Source of the DNA: Owenweeksia sp048267305
Lineage (GTDB): Bacteria > Bacteroidota > Bacteroidia > Flavobacteriales > Schleiferiaceae
Direction of reading: 5' to 3'
Length of the DNA stretch: 64,000 nucleotides
Assembly: GCA_048267305.1 (NCBI GenBank)
Contig: JBLWXT010000017.1
Span: forward strand, 1 to 64,000
Shown piece by piece: positions 44,922-53,901 of this stretch. A program made the position numbers and the translations under genes. The notes beneath the pieces are model-generated. The model had not been told where the DNA came from, searched no databases, and saw only the letters and a program-made list of their open reading frames with translations. The first letter of the stretch is position 1. Each line of letters starts with the position of its first letter.

Positions 44922-46262
44922 ATGAGCGCAAAAGAAATAACCATTGCCGGTGCCGGACTTGTAGGATCATTAATGGCGACCTATTTTGGCAAAAAGGGCT
45001 ACCACGTAAATGTATATGAGCGTAGGCCCGATATGCGCAAAACTACCATTGATGGTGGACGCAGTATCAATCTTGCGCTAAGCAACCGTGGGTGGAAAGC
45101 CCTGGATGGAGTAGGCATTGGCGAGGAAGTACGCAAAGTGGCCATACCTATGTATCGAAGGGTGATGCACGCCAGGGATGGTGAGTTAAGCTTTCAGCCT
45201 TATGGAAAGGAAGGACAGGCGATTTATTCAGTTTCGCGCGGAGGGTTAAATGCCCTTTTAATGGAAGAGGCAGAGAAGCATGAAAATGTAAATTTTCACT
45301 TCAACCAAAAGTGTGACGAGGTGGATACGGAAACCGGGGCAGCCACTTTCAACTCCTACCTTACGGGAGAAAATACTGAGGTAAAAAGCGATTTGCTGTT
45401 TGGAACAGATGGCGCTTTTAGTGCGGTGCGCAACGCCATGGTGAAAAGCGACAGATTCAATTATTCACAGCATTACATTGAGCATGGCTATAAGGAACTC
45501 AGCATTCCGGCCAATGAAGATGGTACCCATAAAATGGAGCGTGAAGCGTTACATATTTGGCCGCGAGGAAATTTCATGCTTATAGCACTGCCCAACCCTG
45601 ATGGTAGCTTTACATGTACTTTGTTTTTAGCTTTTGAAGGCCAATACTCTTTTGAAAATATCAATGGACTGGCAGGAGCACAAGCCTTTTTTAAGGAGCA
45701 TTTTAAAGATGCCTTGGACTTAATGCCAAATTTTGATGAGGAGTGGACGGAAAATCCGGTTTCTTCCTTAGTGATTATCCGTTGTTTTCCCTGGACTAAA
45801 AATGGCAAGGTGGCCCTGATGGGAGATGCTTCTCACGCCATTGTTCCGTTTTACGGGCAGGGCATGAACAGTGGTTTTGAAGATTGCACAGTGCTTAATG
45901 AACTCATGCTGCAGCATGGTGAGGATTGGGATACTATTCTCAAGGAGTTTGAACAACAACGCAAGCCCGATGCGGATGCCATTGCTGATTTGGCGATGCG
46001 CAACTTTGTGGAGATGCGCGACCTTACCGGAAATCCGGAGTTTTTACTGCGCAAGAAAATTGAAGCCCGTTTCTCGGCCAAATATCCTGAAAAGTGGATG
46101 CCATTGTATAGTATGGTTACATTTAGTCACATTCGCTACAGCGAGGCTTTAAAAGAAGGCAGGCGACAGGATGCAATTATGGCCGAAGTAATGGCCATGC
46201 CCAATATTGCCGAGCGTTGGGATTCTGATGAAGTAGAGAAGCGCATGCTGGAGTTGGTGTAA
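44922..46262 (+). CDS. kmo: kynurenine 3-monooxygenase
   Basis: FAD-dependent hydroxylation of kynurenine to 3-hydroxykynurenine with NADPH and O2. The 446-residue protein opens with the FAD Rossmann motif TIAGAGLVGSLMATYFGKKG and has DGGRSINLALSNRGW (substrate/FAD loop), a DG-type motif in LFGTDGAFSAVRNAM, and the second FAD motif GDASHAIVPFYGQGMNSGFE. It lacks an obvious C-terminal membrane anchor like that of mitochondrial KMO. It lies 188 bp after kynU, separated by repeat copy A, and is followed by copy B in the same orientation. Confidence 0.94.
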   Translation: MSAKEITIAGAGLVGSLMATYFGKKGYHVNVYERRPDMRKTTIDGGRSINLALSNRGWKALDGVGIGEEVRKVAIPMYRRVMHARDGELSFQPYGKEGQAIYSVSRGGLNALLMEEAEKHENVNFHFNQKCDEVDTETGAATFNSYLTGENTEVKSDLLFGTDGAFSAVRNAMVKSDRFNYSQHYIEHGYKELSIPANEDGTHKMEREALHIWPRGNFMLIALPNPDGSFTCTLFLAFEGQYSFENINGLAGAQAFFKEHFKDALDLMPNFDEEWTENPVSSLVIIRCFPWTKNGKVALMGDASHAIVPFYGQGMNSGFEDCTVLNELMLQHGEDWDTILKEFEQQRKPDADAIADLAMRNFVEMRDLTGNPEFLLRKKIEARFSAKYPEKWMPLYSMVTFSHIRYSEALKEGRRQDAIMAEVMAMPNIAERWDSDEVEKRMLELV

Positions 46263-46310
46263 ATCTCACCTGCTGTCCTGTTTCAAACGTAATTGTGTTG
46301 GTGGTTGTCA

Positions 46311-46436
46311 CACCCCAGCGGGGTGAAAGATTAGTAGCCCCCGCGTTTATACGTGGGGTGTCAAGGGAAGAACGGGATCTTTTTTTGGCGTGGTTTTTCA
46401 TTTCCAGTTTCACGTTTAGAAAAACCATGACAAAAA
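46311..46436 (+). repeat. three-hairpin intergenic repeat element, copy B
   Basis: Forward copy in the 357-base spacer after the monooxygenase gene. Box 1 is CACCCC-AGC-GGGGTG (46311-46325). Box 2 is CCCCGCG-TTTATA-CGTGGGG with one G-T wobble (46339-46358). Box 3 (46382-46436) has arms TTTTTGGCGTGGTTTTTC and GAAAAACCATGACAAAAA. The rest of the spacer up to the next gene holds a separate perfect ATTTAATC-GAA-GATTAAAT hairpin (46492-46510) and nothing else I can name. Confidence 0.75.
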
Positions 46437-46619
46437 TTAATTCGAACGGTTGTTCTTTTTTCAAAGCAACTGATCTCCATTTCAACCGTCTATTTAATCG
46501 AAGATTAAATCGTGGCGCAGTCGCTAGGATATTATTTATATTCGTTGGTTCTGACGGCATGTTTTAATATACTAAAACAACATGCTGGCAGTTATGGTTA
46601 ATACTTCCGTAAACGCTTG

Positions 46620-49600
46620 ATGGACAAGAATTTTAATGAGGCTGAGGTGGGGAAAACTTACTCTTTCTATAAAAATATAATCGTTTGTACCCTTTTATTG
46701 CTGATCTCAAGTCAGCTTACAGGCCAGTTTTTTTATGGCTATCGCCAGGATTTTGGCAAAAACCGCGTACAATACACCGAGTTCGATTGGGTGTTTTATC
46801 GCTTTGAGCGATACGATGTTTACTTCTATACCCGTAATGATGAATTAGCCGCCCAGGTGGCCCGCATGGCCGATGTGCAGTTGGCCAGAGTAGAAAATCT
46901 GTTGGATGCTCCACTTGATGAACGGGTACAAATTCTGGTGTTCAACAACCTTTCTGATCTTAAACAAAGCAATGTAAACTCCAGCAACGATGAAGATTAC
47001 AATACGGCTGGGGTAACGCGGATCAGCGGCAGGCGTATGTTTCTCCACTTTAATGGCGATTATGTAAAGCTGGAGGAAGACCTTAGGTCTGGAATGGCAG
47101 AGGTGGTACTGAGTAATCTGGTGTATGGAAGTTTTACAGAGTCTATCCGAAATTCAGCTCTGTTGAATTTACCTCCCTGGTATACCGAGGGGCTCATTTC
47201 CTATGTGGGAAATCCACGGGATGAAGAAGTGGACGTGTGGGTTAGGGATGCCTACTATTCTAAAAAATTCAAGAAAATAAATGCCCTTTACGGTGACGAG
47301 GCACGTTATGTGGGGCACTCCATGTGGGAGTATATAGCCGATGTATATGGCCGAAAGGTGCTGAAAAATGTGGTGTACATGGCGATTGTAAACCGCAACA
47401 TCGAGAGTGGCTTCCTTTATATTTTGGGTAAGGATTTAGAGTCTGTAGTAGCTGGCTGGAAAGGCTATCTCAAAGAGAAATATGAAGGCGAGGTGGGGCT
47501 TGACGATTTTCCTGAAAAGCCACTTGTAAAAGCTAAAAAAGGACATCGCATAACCCAGATGACCACGAGTAGGGATGGGCGATATTTAGCCTATGCCGTA
47601 CAGAAATTCTCGCGATATAAAGTTTACTACTACGATTTTGAAAAGGGTAAAAAGAAACGGATTTTAACCGAAGGTTATCGCATAGCCCAAAATTCCGACT
47701 ACAGCTTTCCTCTCATGGCATGGCACCCCAATGGTAAAATCCTCGCCATGATAACAGAAGAGGAAGGATTTATCTATCTCAATTTTTACGACAGGGAAGA
47801 GAAAAAATGGCAGAAAAAGAAGTTTTTCAAATTTGATAAGATAAACTCTTTTGAGTATTCCGCAGATGGCAAACGCTTTGTACTATCCGCCAATAAGGAT
47901 GGGCAGTCGGATATTTTCGTTTACACCATACTCAACACTAAGATAGAACAGCTTACAGAGGATACCTATACGGATTTTCAGCCTACGTGGATAATGAATG
48001 ACAGGCGAATAGCCTTTAGCTCTAACCGACCAAATGATTCGCTGATAAAGCGAAATGAGGCTACATACTTTCCAAAGCGGCAGTTTGATTTATATGCCAT
48101 GCCCGCTGCAGAGCCGGATTATGATACCGTTACCATTTGGCAACTTACCAATACTCCCCACATAAATGAACAGCGTGTGGCACAGTATGAACATGGTTAT
48201 CTCAGCTTCTTAACTGACCGTGGTGGGCTGATAGGCCGCAACCTGATTAAGATTGATAGCGCCATTTCCTTTGTGGATACCACTACTCATTATGAATATT
48301 CGTTTAAGGAATATCCACTATCGCGATATAAGCGGAGCGTTATAAATCATGCTCAAAACCAAGAGCTGGGCAAGGATTTAATATTGACCTACTATAATCA
48401 GCGGTACAGGCTATATGGTGTGCCTCATAAAACTTCGGAAGAGTTGGGTTTGATGGAATCCATTAACCCCCAGGCAATAATTCCTGGAGCAGATGAGCAG
48501 CCCCAGTTGATTAATCCAAATGGTAAAAGCTCTATCGTACCTCTTTACTATCCGGGTGTAAAACCAGAGGATTTTGAGATAAATATTGAAGATTACAAAT
48601 TTGATGATGTAGAGGAAGAAGCTAAGCCCGGTCGTAAGGAAGCTCCAAAACCTAAGCAGGTGAAAATTTTACCTATGCCTAATAGCCTTGCTGCTGAACC
48701 TGAAAAGGATACGCTGCTTATTCCCCGTAAACGAAATTATGCCCTTTCCTTTTTTAAGGATGACTTTAAGGTAGGCTTTGATAATGCCTTTGAAAATCCC
48801 CAATACCAGCCTTTTACCGGACAAGTGAGTAGTGATTTTATGAATCAGGCATTTAACATGCAACTGATGGTGGGGGTAATGGATTTAATGCATGATTATA
48901 AGGTTACTCTTGGTCTCAATAGTGCCTTTCAACCCTTGTCAGGAACCTCCATTATTCCTAATTCGGAGATAATGGTAGCCTTGAGTAACTTCAAGAAAAG
49001 ATTGGACAAAACTTATGTGTTTGCCAGAAAGAGTAGTGTGCTATTGTCTTCTTTTACCGATTACACAAGGACTATTTCAAATCAGGCTACAGCCAAGTAC
49101 GCATGGCCGCTAAGTCCGGTTGGCTCCATTAGGGTTCATGCAGGTTACAGGATGGACGAAATTATTCAATTGAGCCGTGACGCGGCATCGCTGGAAGTGC
49201 CAACGCGTTATCAGGATTATCTGGTGGGCCGTTTGGCTTATGTGTATGACAATACCCGAAAAATAGGTGTAAACCTTTATGAAGGATTGCGATACAGAGT
49301 GTTTGGAGAGTACTACCGCAATCTGTATAAATCGGAAACCGGGCTTTATACAGCCGGACTTGATTTAAGAAACTATACCGTAATTCATAAAAACTTTATT
49401 TGGGCCAACCGCGTGGCGTATGGAACTTCCTTTGGCCCTGAGAAACTGATTTACATAATGGGTGGAACGGATAACTCCTTTGCAAACAGGGTAAATACCA
49501 CCACGCCCATTGCTGATGAAAACTACATTTTTCAAACGCTGGCTACCAATATGCGAGGGTTTTATCAAAATATCAGAAATGGAAACAGCTTTGCGGCTAT

Positions 49601-49955
49601 CAATAGTGAGTTGCGCCTGCCGGTGTTCAGTTACTTGATGAACAGGCCTATAAAAAGTGACTTTATTAAAAACTTTATGCTTGTCGGTTTTGGTGATCTT
49701 GGTACCGCTTGGAATGGCTCTTCACCTTGGGACACCCAAAATGCCATTAATACCCGCGAAGTATCTTTTGGCCCAATAGGTGGTAGTTCAAAGGTTATTT
49801 TAGATAGCCAGAAGAACCCCATTGTTGGTAGTTATGGTATTGGTGCCCGCACCCGCCTGTTTGGCTATTATCTCCGCTTTGACTGGGCATGGCCGGTAGA
49901 GGATGGCCTTATTCTCGATAATCAGTTTACGTTTAGTTTGGGACTGGATTTTTAA
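46620..49955 (+). CDS. TolB-like propeller fused to an outer-membrane barrel
   Basis: An 1111-residue exported protein. After an N-terminal hydrophobic signal (NIIVCTLLLLISSQLTGQ), residues about 40-290 resemble the gluzincin peptidase-MA fold: LPPWYTEGLISYV keeps the usual WxxEG, but the HExxH helix reads SGMAEVVLSN, so the zinc site appears lost. A beta propeller of PD40/TolB type follows (about 300-580, with SRDGRYLAYAVQKF, MAWHPNGKILAM, FSSNRPNDSL). The C-terminal part (about 760-1111) is an outer-membrane barrel ending FTFSLGLDF, like BamA-type surface antigens. Function unknown; it probably sits in the outer membrane with the propeller in the periplasm. ATG at 46620 follows a TTG, and I prefer the ATG. 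Confidence 0.72.
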   Translation: MDKNFNEAEVGKTYSFYKNIIVCTLLLLISSQLTGQFFYGYRQDFGKNRVQYTEFDWVFYRFERYDVYFYTRNDELAAQVARMADVQLARVENLLDAPLDERVQILVFNNLSDLKQSNVNSSNDEDYNTAGVTRISGRRMFLHFNGDYVKLEEDLRSGMAEVVLSNLVYGSFTESIRNSALLNLPPWYTEGLISYVGNPRDEEVDVWVRDAYYSKKFKKINALYGDEARYVGHSMWEYIADVYGRKVLKNVVYMAIVNRNIESGFLYILGKDLESVVAGWKGYLKEKYEGEVGLDDFPEKPLVKAKKGHRITQMTTSRDGRYLAYAVQKFSRYKVYYYDFEKGKKKRILTEGYRIAQNSDYSFPLMAWHPNGKILAMITEEEGFIYLNFYDREEKKWQKKKFFKFDKINSFEYSADGKRFVLSANKDGQSDIFVYTILNTKIEQLTEDTYTDFQPTWIMNDRRIAFSSNRPNDSLIKRNEATYFPKRQFDLYAMPAAEPDYDTVTIWQLTNTPHINEQRVAQYEHGYLSFLTDRGGLIGRNLIKIDSAISFVDTTTHYEYSFKEYPLSRYKRSVINHAQNQELGKDLILTYYNQRYRLYGVPHKTSEELGLMESINPQAIIPGADEQPQLINPNGKSSIVPLYYPGVKPEDFEINIEDYKFDDVEEEAKPGRKEAPKPKQVKILPMPNSLAAEPEKDTLLIPRKRNYALSFFKDDFKVGFDNAFENPQYQPFTGQVSSDFMNQAFNMQLMVGVMDLMHDYKVTLGLNSAFQPLSGTSIIPNSEIMVALSNFKKRLDKTYVFARKSSVLLSSFTDYTRTISNQATAKYAWPLSPVGSIRVHAGYRMDEIIQLSRDAASLEVPTRYQDYLVGRLAYVYDNTRKIGVNLYEGLRYRVFGEYYRNLYKSETGLYTAGLDLRNYTVIHKNFIWANRVAYGTSFGPEKLIYIMGGTDNSFANRVNTTTPIADENYIFQTLATNMRGFYQNIRNGNSFAAINSELRLPVFSYLMNRPIKSDFIKNFMLVGFGDLGTAWNGSSPWDTQNAINTREVSFGPIGGSSKVILDSQKNPIVGSYGIGARTRLFGYYLRFDWAWPVEDGLILDNQFTFSLGLDF

Positions 49956-49956
49956 T

Positions 49957-49984
49957 CAGTTTGCAAATTACCCATTGTAAACTG
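49957..49984. terminator. hairpin between convergent genes
   Basis: CAGTTTGCAA and TTGTAAACTG pair with one mismatch around an 8-base loop. It lies just after the propeller-barrel stop and before the end of nth. No long T tract follows, so terminator activity is plausible but not clear. Confidence 0.4.
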
Positions 49985-50000
49985 TGTTCTTGTCAACTGC

Positions 50001-50639
50001 CTACTTCCCCACCAAACTCTTCCTCTCAATTGTCTTTGAGATAATGTCTTTCTCTAAATCCCAACCACGGGCTGGGGAGTATTCACGGGCATAGTATATA
50101 ATCTGTAAATGGAGCTTGTTCCACTTTTCCTCAGGGAAAATGCGTTTGGCATCTCTTTCGGTTTGTACAACAGATTTTCCATTGCTAAGTCCCCAGCGGT
50201 ACATAAGGCGATGGATATGCGTATCTACCGGGAAGGCGGGAATCCCAAAGGCCTGGCTCATAACCACCGAAGCGGTTTTATGCCCCACGGCAGGTAAACT
50301 TTCCAGGGCTTCAAAATCGGCTGGTACTTCACCGTTATATTTATCAATTAATATGTGGGAGAGGCCTTTAATGCCTTTGGATTTCATTGGTGTTAGCCCA
50401 CATGGACGAATGATGGCCGCAATGTCTTCCACGGAAAGTTTGGCCATTTCATAAGGGTTGTCCGCTACCTGAAATAGGAGAGGAGTAATTTTATTGACGC
50501 GTACATCGGTACATTGAGCTGAAAGGAGAACGGCTATAAGTAAGGTGTAAGGGTCTTTATGATCCAAAGGAATAGGTACCTCGGGGTAAAGTTCATCCAG
50601 TTTGGTGATGAGGTAATCAATCTTTTCCGCCTTAGTCAT
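50001..50639 (-). CDS. nth: endonuclease III without Fe-S cysteines
   Basis: Base-excision DNA glycosylase/AP lyase of the HhH-GPD family, 212 residues from the ATG at 50639; an upstream GTG or TTG would add 22 non-homologous residues. The catalytic lysine lies in LPAVGHKTA (Lys121) and the catalytic aspartate in PVDTHIHRL (Asp139), one residue off E. coli numbering (Lys120/Asp138). The C-terminal [4Fe-4S] loop (C-x6-C-x2-C-x5-C in other Nth proteins) is absent: the matching region reads YSPARGWDLEKDIISK and has no cysteines. The enzyme is probably active, because cluster-less relatives exist, but this is unusual enough to note. Confidence 0.9.
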   Translation of the reverse strand: MTKAEKIDYLITKLDELYPEVPIPLDHKDPYTLLIAVLLSAQCTDVRVNKITPLLFQVADNPYEMAKLSVEDIAAIIRPCGLTPMKSKGIKGLSHILIDKYNGEVPADFEALESLPAVGHKTASVVMSQAFGIPAFPVDTHIHRLMYRWGLSNGKSVVQTERDAKRIFPEEKWNKLHLQIIYYAREYSPARGWDLEKDIISKTIERKSLVGK

Positions 50640-50741
50640 ACTATTGAATATTGTAAACTTAATAATGAAGATTGGTGATGTGGTTTCCAGTTTGCCAATT
50701 GCCAACAGCTACCTCTTTCGTCATTCAAATTTCGTATTTCT

Positions 50742-51155
50742 TCACTCTTCCACGCCAAGTTTTTTCTGCAACTCGGGGTTGATAAACAGATACGAGAATA
50801 CCTTGAATTGCCTTGGGTTGAACATCATTACACCATTTACCGTAAGGGGAATAAACACCTCTGAGTTTATATCGCAGATGCCAAACTCCTCATTCTGGGC
50901 TTGCCATAACACTACTCCGGTTTGGTCTTCCCCGTCCGGGTCTATTTTGTAATAGAGGATATCCCACTCATAAATGCCACGGCCATTTTTATCATGCAGG
51001 CCAATCCATTCATCCACCTCCTTATATTCCAGTTTTTTGCCGGTCCACCAGAAGGAATCGCGGGAATACATTATCATGCTGCCGGCCATCTTTCGCATAT
51101 AGCCAACTACTTTCTTACCAAATCGCAGTCGATATCTGGGTTCTGGGCTTTTCAT
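50742..51155 (-). CDS. YopX-like small protein
   Basis: A 137-residue protein whose centre reads WIGLHDKNGRGIYEWDILYY, followed by VVLWQAQNEEFG, the pattern of the YopX family (IGLxDxNGxxIYEGDI), known mainly from phages and mobile elements. The function of that family is not known. It has no signal peptide. It lies between dsbD and nth with no other phage-like gene near it, so it may be a domesticated gene or a chromosomal branch of the family. Confidence 0.6.
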   Translation of the reverse strand: MKSPEPRYRLRFGKKVVGYMRKMAGSMIMYSRDSFWWTGKKLEYKEVDEWIGLHDKNGRGIYEWDILYYKIDPDGEDQTGVVLWQAQNEEFGICDINSEVFIPLTVNGVMMFNPRQFKVFSYLFINPELQKKLGVEE

Positions 51156-51190
51156 TACAAGTTAACTCACACCCGTCACAGAAAGTTTGT

Positions 51191-53317
51191 TTACTTCTTG
51201 GCGGCTTGTTTTTTGAAGCGCTTTACGCCTTGCTCCAACCATCTTACATAGAGATCGATATCAGGATCATAAGCGGTAGAACCATTAAGTGGCTCCATGC
51301 TATCGTGACCAAGAATAAGGTATTGTGGCTGGCTGTTATTCTGATAATGTTTTACCTGAAACTCGCTCCATTTGTTGCCAATGGTTTTTACCTTTTTACC
51401 GGTAACTTCAGACATAAACTGCTCTGCCTCGGGTAATTTTTCACGATCATCCACATAAAGAGAAACCAGCACTACATCCTCACGAAGGATTTCAGAAACC
51501 CTCGGATCACTCCATACCTGCTCTTCCATTTTACGGCAGTTTACACAGCCCCATCCTGTAAAGTCAATCATTACAGGCTTGTTTACCTTTTTGGCGTAAG
51601 CCAGGCCTTGCTCAAAGTCGTGGAAACAGTTAAGCCCCAGGGGACAATGCTCAGGGTCAGCCCCATCAGGAATATCGCCATTGGTAGTGGCCATAACAGT
51701 GGTGCCACCACCTCCAAAACCACCGGGAGATTCTGCATAGAAAGCGGGAGGAGGGAAGCCACTAATAAGTTTTAAGGGAGCACCCCACATACCCGGTACC
51801 AGGTATACCACAAAGAATAAGGAGGTAACTGCTAACAGTAATCTTGGAACAGATATTTTTTCAAGAGGGCTATCATGAGGCATACGGAACTTACCCAAAA
51901 GGTAAAGTGTAAGTAGGGTAAATATTGAGATCCAGATGGCGATAAACCATTCCCTTTGCAGGATACCTGCTTGCCATACAAGATCTGCTGTACTAAGGAA
52001 CTTAAAGGCAAAAGCCAATTCGATAAAACCAAGTACAACCTTTACCGAGTTTAGCCAGCCACCACTTTTGGGCATACTGTTAAGCCATCCCGGGAAAGCG
52101 GCAAAAAGCGCAAAGGGCAATGCCAGGGCCAATGAAAAGCCAAACATACCTACCAGCGGACCTTGCACGCCACCACTGGCAGCCTCAAACAACAGTGTAC
52201 CGATAATAGGCCCTGTACATGAGAATGAAACCAATGCCAGGGTAAAGGCCATAAAGAAGATACCGATGATGCCGCCTTTGTCGCTGGCCTGATCGGTTTT
52301 GTTTATCCATGAGGATGGAAGTGTAATTTCAAAAGCTCCGAAAAAGCTGATAGCAAAAACCACTAATAACACAAAAAATGCAATGTTTACATAGGGGTTG
52401 GTTGAAAATACATTCAGCGCATCAGATCCGAATATGGCTGTAATGGCATATCCCAAAAGGGTATAAAGTACTATGATGGATAAGCCGTAAATAATGGCGT
52501 TGCTGATGCCCTTGGCGCGGCTCTTACTTTGTTTGGTAAAAAAGCTTACCGTAAGTGGTATCATTGGGAATACACAGGGGGTAAGCAGAGCTGCCAATCC
52601 ACCAAGGAAACTTAGAATAAAAATACCCAATAATGACCTTGAAGAGGAAGATCCAACTGCAGCCACTACATCTTCATCATCGGCCTCATCTACATCACCT
52701 TCATAGCTGGTAGTGTCTTCGCCATCGTAGGCATAATCAATTACTTCCTTTTCAGGATCGGTGCCGGGCTCAATATCGCTGGCCTGTATAGGCGCATCAT
52801 CGGCAGCTTTTTCCTCTTCCGTTTTTAGGGTAGGATCAATTTTGGCCTGAGATGATTTTGGGGCACCTTTAATATTGAATTCCAAATCTTCATATACAGG
52901 CGTAAGACAGGTGCGATCGTTGCAAACCTGGTATACAAATTCTGCGGTAAGCTTAAAATCTGTGGTACTCAGTACCTTAATTCGTTGGGTGAAAACGCCT
53001 TTCTTTTCATGATAGGCTAAGGTTTCTTCAAACTGTGGGTCGTATTCTTCCTTAGGTTTAGTTTCCTTAAGGGGGCCTGCAATTTGGTAGTTTTTACTTT
53101 TAGGAATATTGAACTCTGTGAATATTACAAATGATCCTTCTTTCGGCTTTACCGAGTAAATGTGCCAGCCTTCTTCCATTATGGCAGTAACCTGAAGCTC
53201 CACCTCTGTATCGCTAATTACTTTTACGGTATGGCTAACCTTTACAGGATCTAAAACCTGTGCGGTAAGTGGCGTAAAAGCAAAGGCCAACAAAATCAGC
53301 ACTAAAAATCTTTTCAT
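51191..53317 (-). CDS. dsbD: thiol:disulfide interchange protein DsbD
   Basis: Carries electrons from cytosolic thioredoxin across the inner membrane to periplasmic partners. From ATG 53317 it is 708 residues: signal peptide (MKRFLVLILLAFAFTPLTAQ), periplasmic N-domain (to about residue 150) with the cysteine pair in CNDRTCLTP, an acidic low-complexity linker, eight membrane helices with the cysteines in ALLTPCVFPMIPLT and LVSFSCTGPIIGT, and a C-terminal thioredoxin-like domain with the CxxC in GWGCVNCRKME. An in-frame ATG 27 bp upstream would put hydrophilic residues before the signal, so I reject it. A stand-alone copy of the N-domain lies just upstream. Confidence 0.93.
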   Translation of the reverse strand: MKRFLVLILLAFAFTPLTAQVLDPVKVSHTVKVISDTEVELQVTAIMEEGWHIYSVKPKEGSFVIFTEFNIPKSKNYQIAGPLKETKPKEEYDPQFEETLAYHEKKGVFTQRIKVLSTTDFKLTAEFVYQVCNDRTCLTPVYEDLEFNIKGAPKSSQAKIDPTLKTEEEKAADDAPIQASDIEPGTDPEKEVIDYAYDGEDTTSYEGDVDEADDEDVVAAVGSSSSRSLLGIFILSFLGGLAALLTPCVFPMIPLTVSFFTKQSKSRAKGISNAIIYGLSIIVLYTLLGYAITAIFGSDALNVFSTNPYVNIAFFVLLVVFAISFFGAFEITLPSSWINKTDQASDKGGIIGIFFMAFTLALVSFSCTGPIIGTLLFEAASGGVQGPLVGMFGFSLALALPFALFAAFPGWLNSMPKSGGWLNSVKVVLGFIELAFAFKFLSTADLVWQAGILQREWFIAIWISIFTLLTLYLLGKFRMPHDSPLEKISVPRLLLAVTSLFFVVYLVPGMWGAPLKLISGFPPPAFYAESPGGFGGGGTTVMATTNGDIPDGADPEHCPLGLNCFHDFEQGLAYAKKVNKPVMIDFTGWGCVNCRKMEEQVWSDPRVSEILREDVVLVSLYVDDREKLPEAEQFMSEVTGKKVKTIGNKWSEFQVKHYQNNSQPQYLILGHDSMEPLNGSTAYDPDIDLYVRWLEQGVKRFKKQAAKK

Positions 53318-53396
53318 GGGTGATGGATTAAAATAGAGGGACAAAATAAATAGTTTTTATTTCAATGGAAAGTCAGGAGAATATCAATAAGTGAGC

Positions 53397-53891
53397 TTAA
53401 GGCTGAACAGCATCAATTGTAGCGTTAATCCCTGATGGGATTTTTATACTGAATTCCAAATCAACGTATTCAGGTGTTAGGCAAGTACGATCGTTACAGC
53501 TTTGGTATACAAACTCACCAACAATCTTAAAATCCTTGGAGCTCAATACCTTTATTCTTTGAGAAAAGGTTACCGTGTTTTCGTGAAATTCCAGTGTTTC
53601 CTCAAAGTTGGGGTCATATTCCTTGATGGGTTTGGGTTCATTAACACCTCCAATCAGTTTGTAGTTTTCGCTTTTTGGGATGGTAAAATCTGTGAAAACC
53701 ACAAACGACTCTTCATTGGGTTTTACGGAATAGATATGCCATCCTTCTTCCATTACAGCTGTAACCTGCAGCTCTACTTCAGTATCGCTAATCACCTTTA
53801 TGGAGTGTGTAACCTTTACAGGATCCAGAATTTGAGCCGAAAGGGGCCCGAAAGCAAAAAGCAATAATGTAAATATTGCAAATTTTCTCAT
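53397..53891 (-). CDS. stand-alone DsbD N-terminal domain paralogue
   Basis: A 164-residue exported protein with signal peptide MRKFAIFTLLLFAFGPLSAQ, strongly similar along its whole length to the N-domain of the adjacent DsbD (shared stretches ISDTEVELQVTA, MEEGWHIYSVKP, RIKVLS, CNDRTCLTP). It keeps the cysteine pair that receives electrons in DsbD, so it may act as a separate periplasmic redox carrier, or as a chaperone or decoy for the N-domain. It lies directly upstream of dsbD on the same strand and most likely arose by tandem duplication. The ATG at 53891 is preferred over one at 53918 because it starts the signal peptide and leaves tilS (which ends at 53902) without overlap. Confidence 0.8.
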   Translation of the reverse strand: MRKFAIFTLLLFAFGPLSAQILDPVKVTHSIKVISDTEVELQVTAVMEEGWHIYSVKPNEESFVVFTDFTIPKSENYKLIGGVNEPKPIKEYDPNFEETLEFHENTVTFSQRIKVLSSKDFKIVGEFVYQSCNDRTCLTPEYVDLEFSIKIPSGINATIDAVQP

Positions 53892-53901
53892 CGTAATGGA
53901 A

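Noticed and set aside
46492..46510. Perfect hairpin ATTTAATC-GAA-GATTAAAT.
   Set aside because: AT-rich and short, with no similar copy seen in the window and no T tract; no function can be supported.
50640..50705. 22-residue extension of endonuclease III.
   Set aside because: Not part of the family fold; the conserved N-terminus starts at the ATG at 50639.
50742..51155. Prophage remnant, suggested by the YopX-like gene.
   Set aside because: No integrase, structural, lysis or other phage-type gene, and no attachment repeat, is seen around it.
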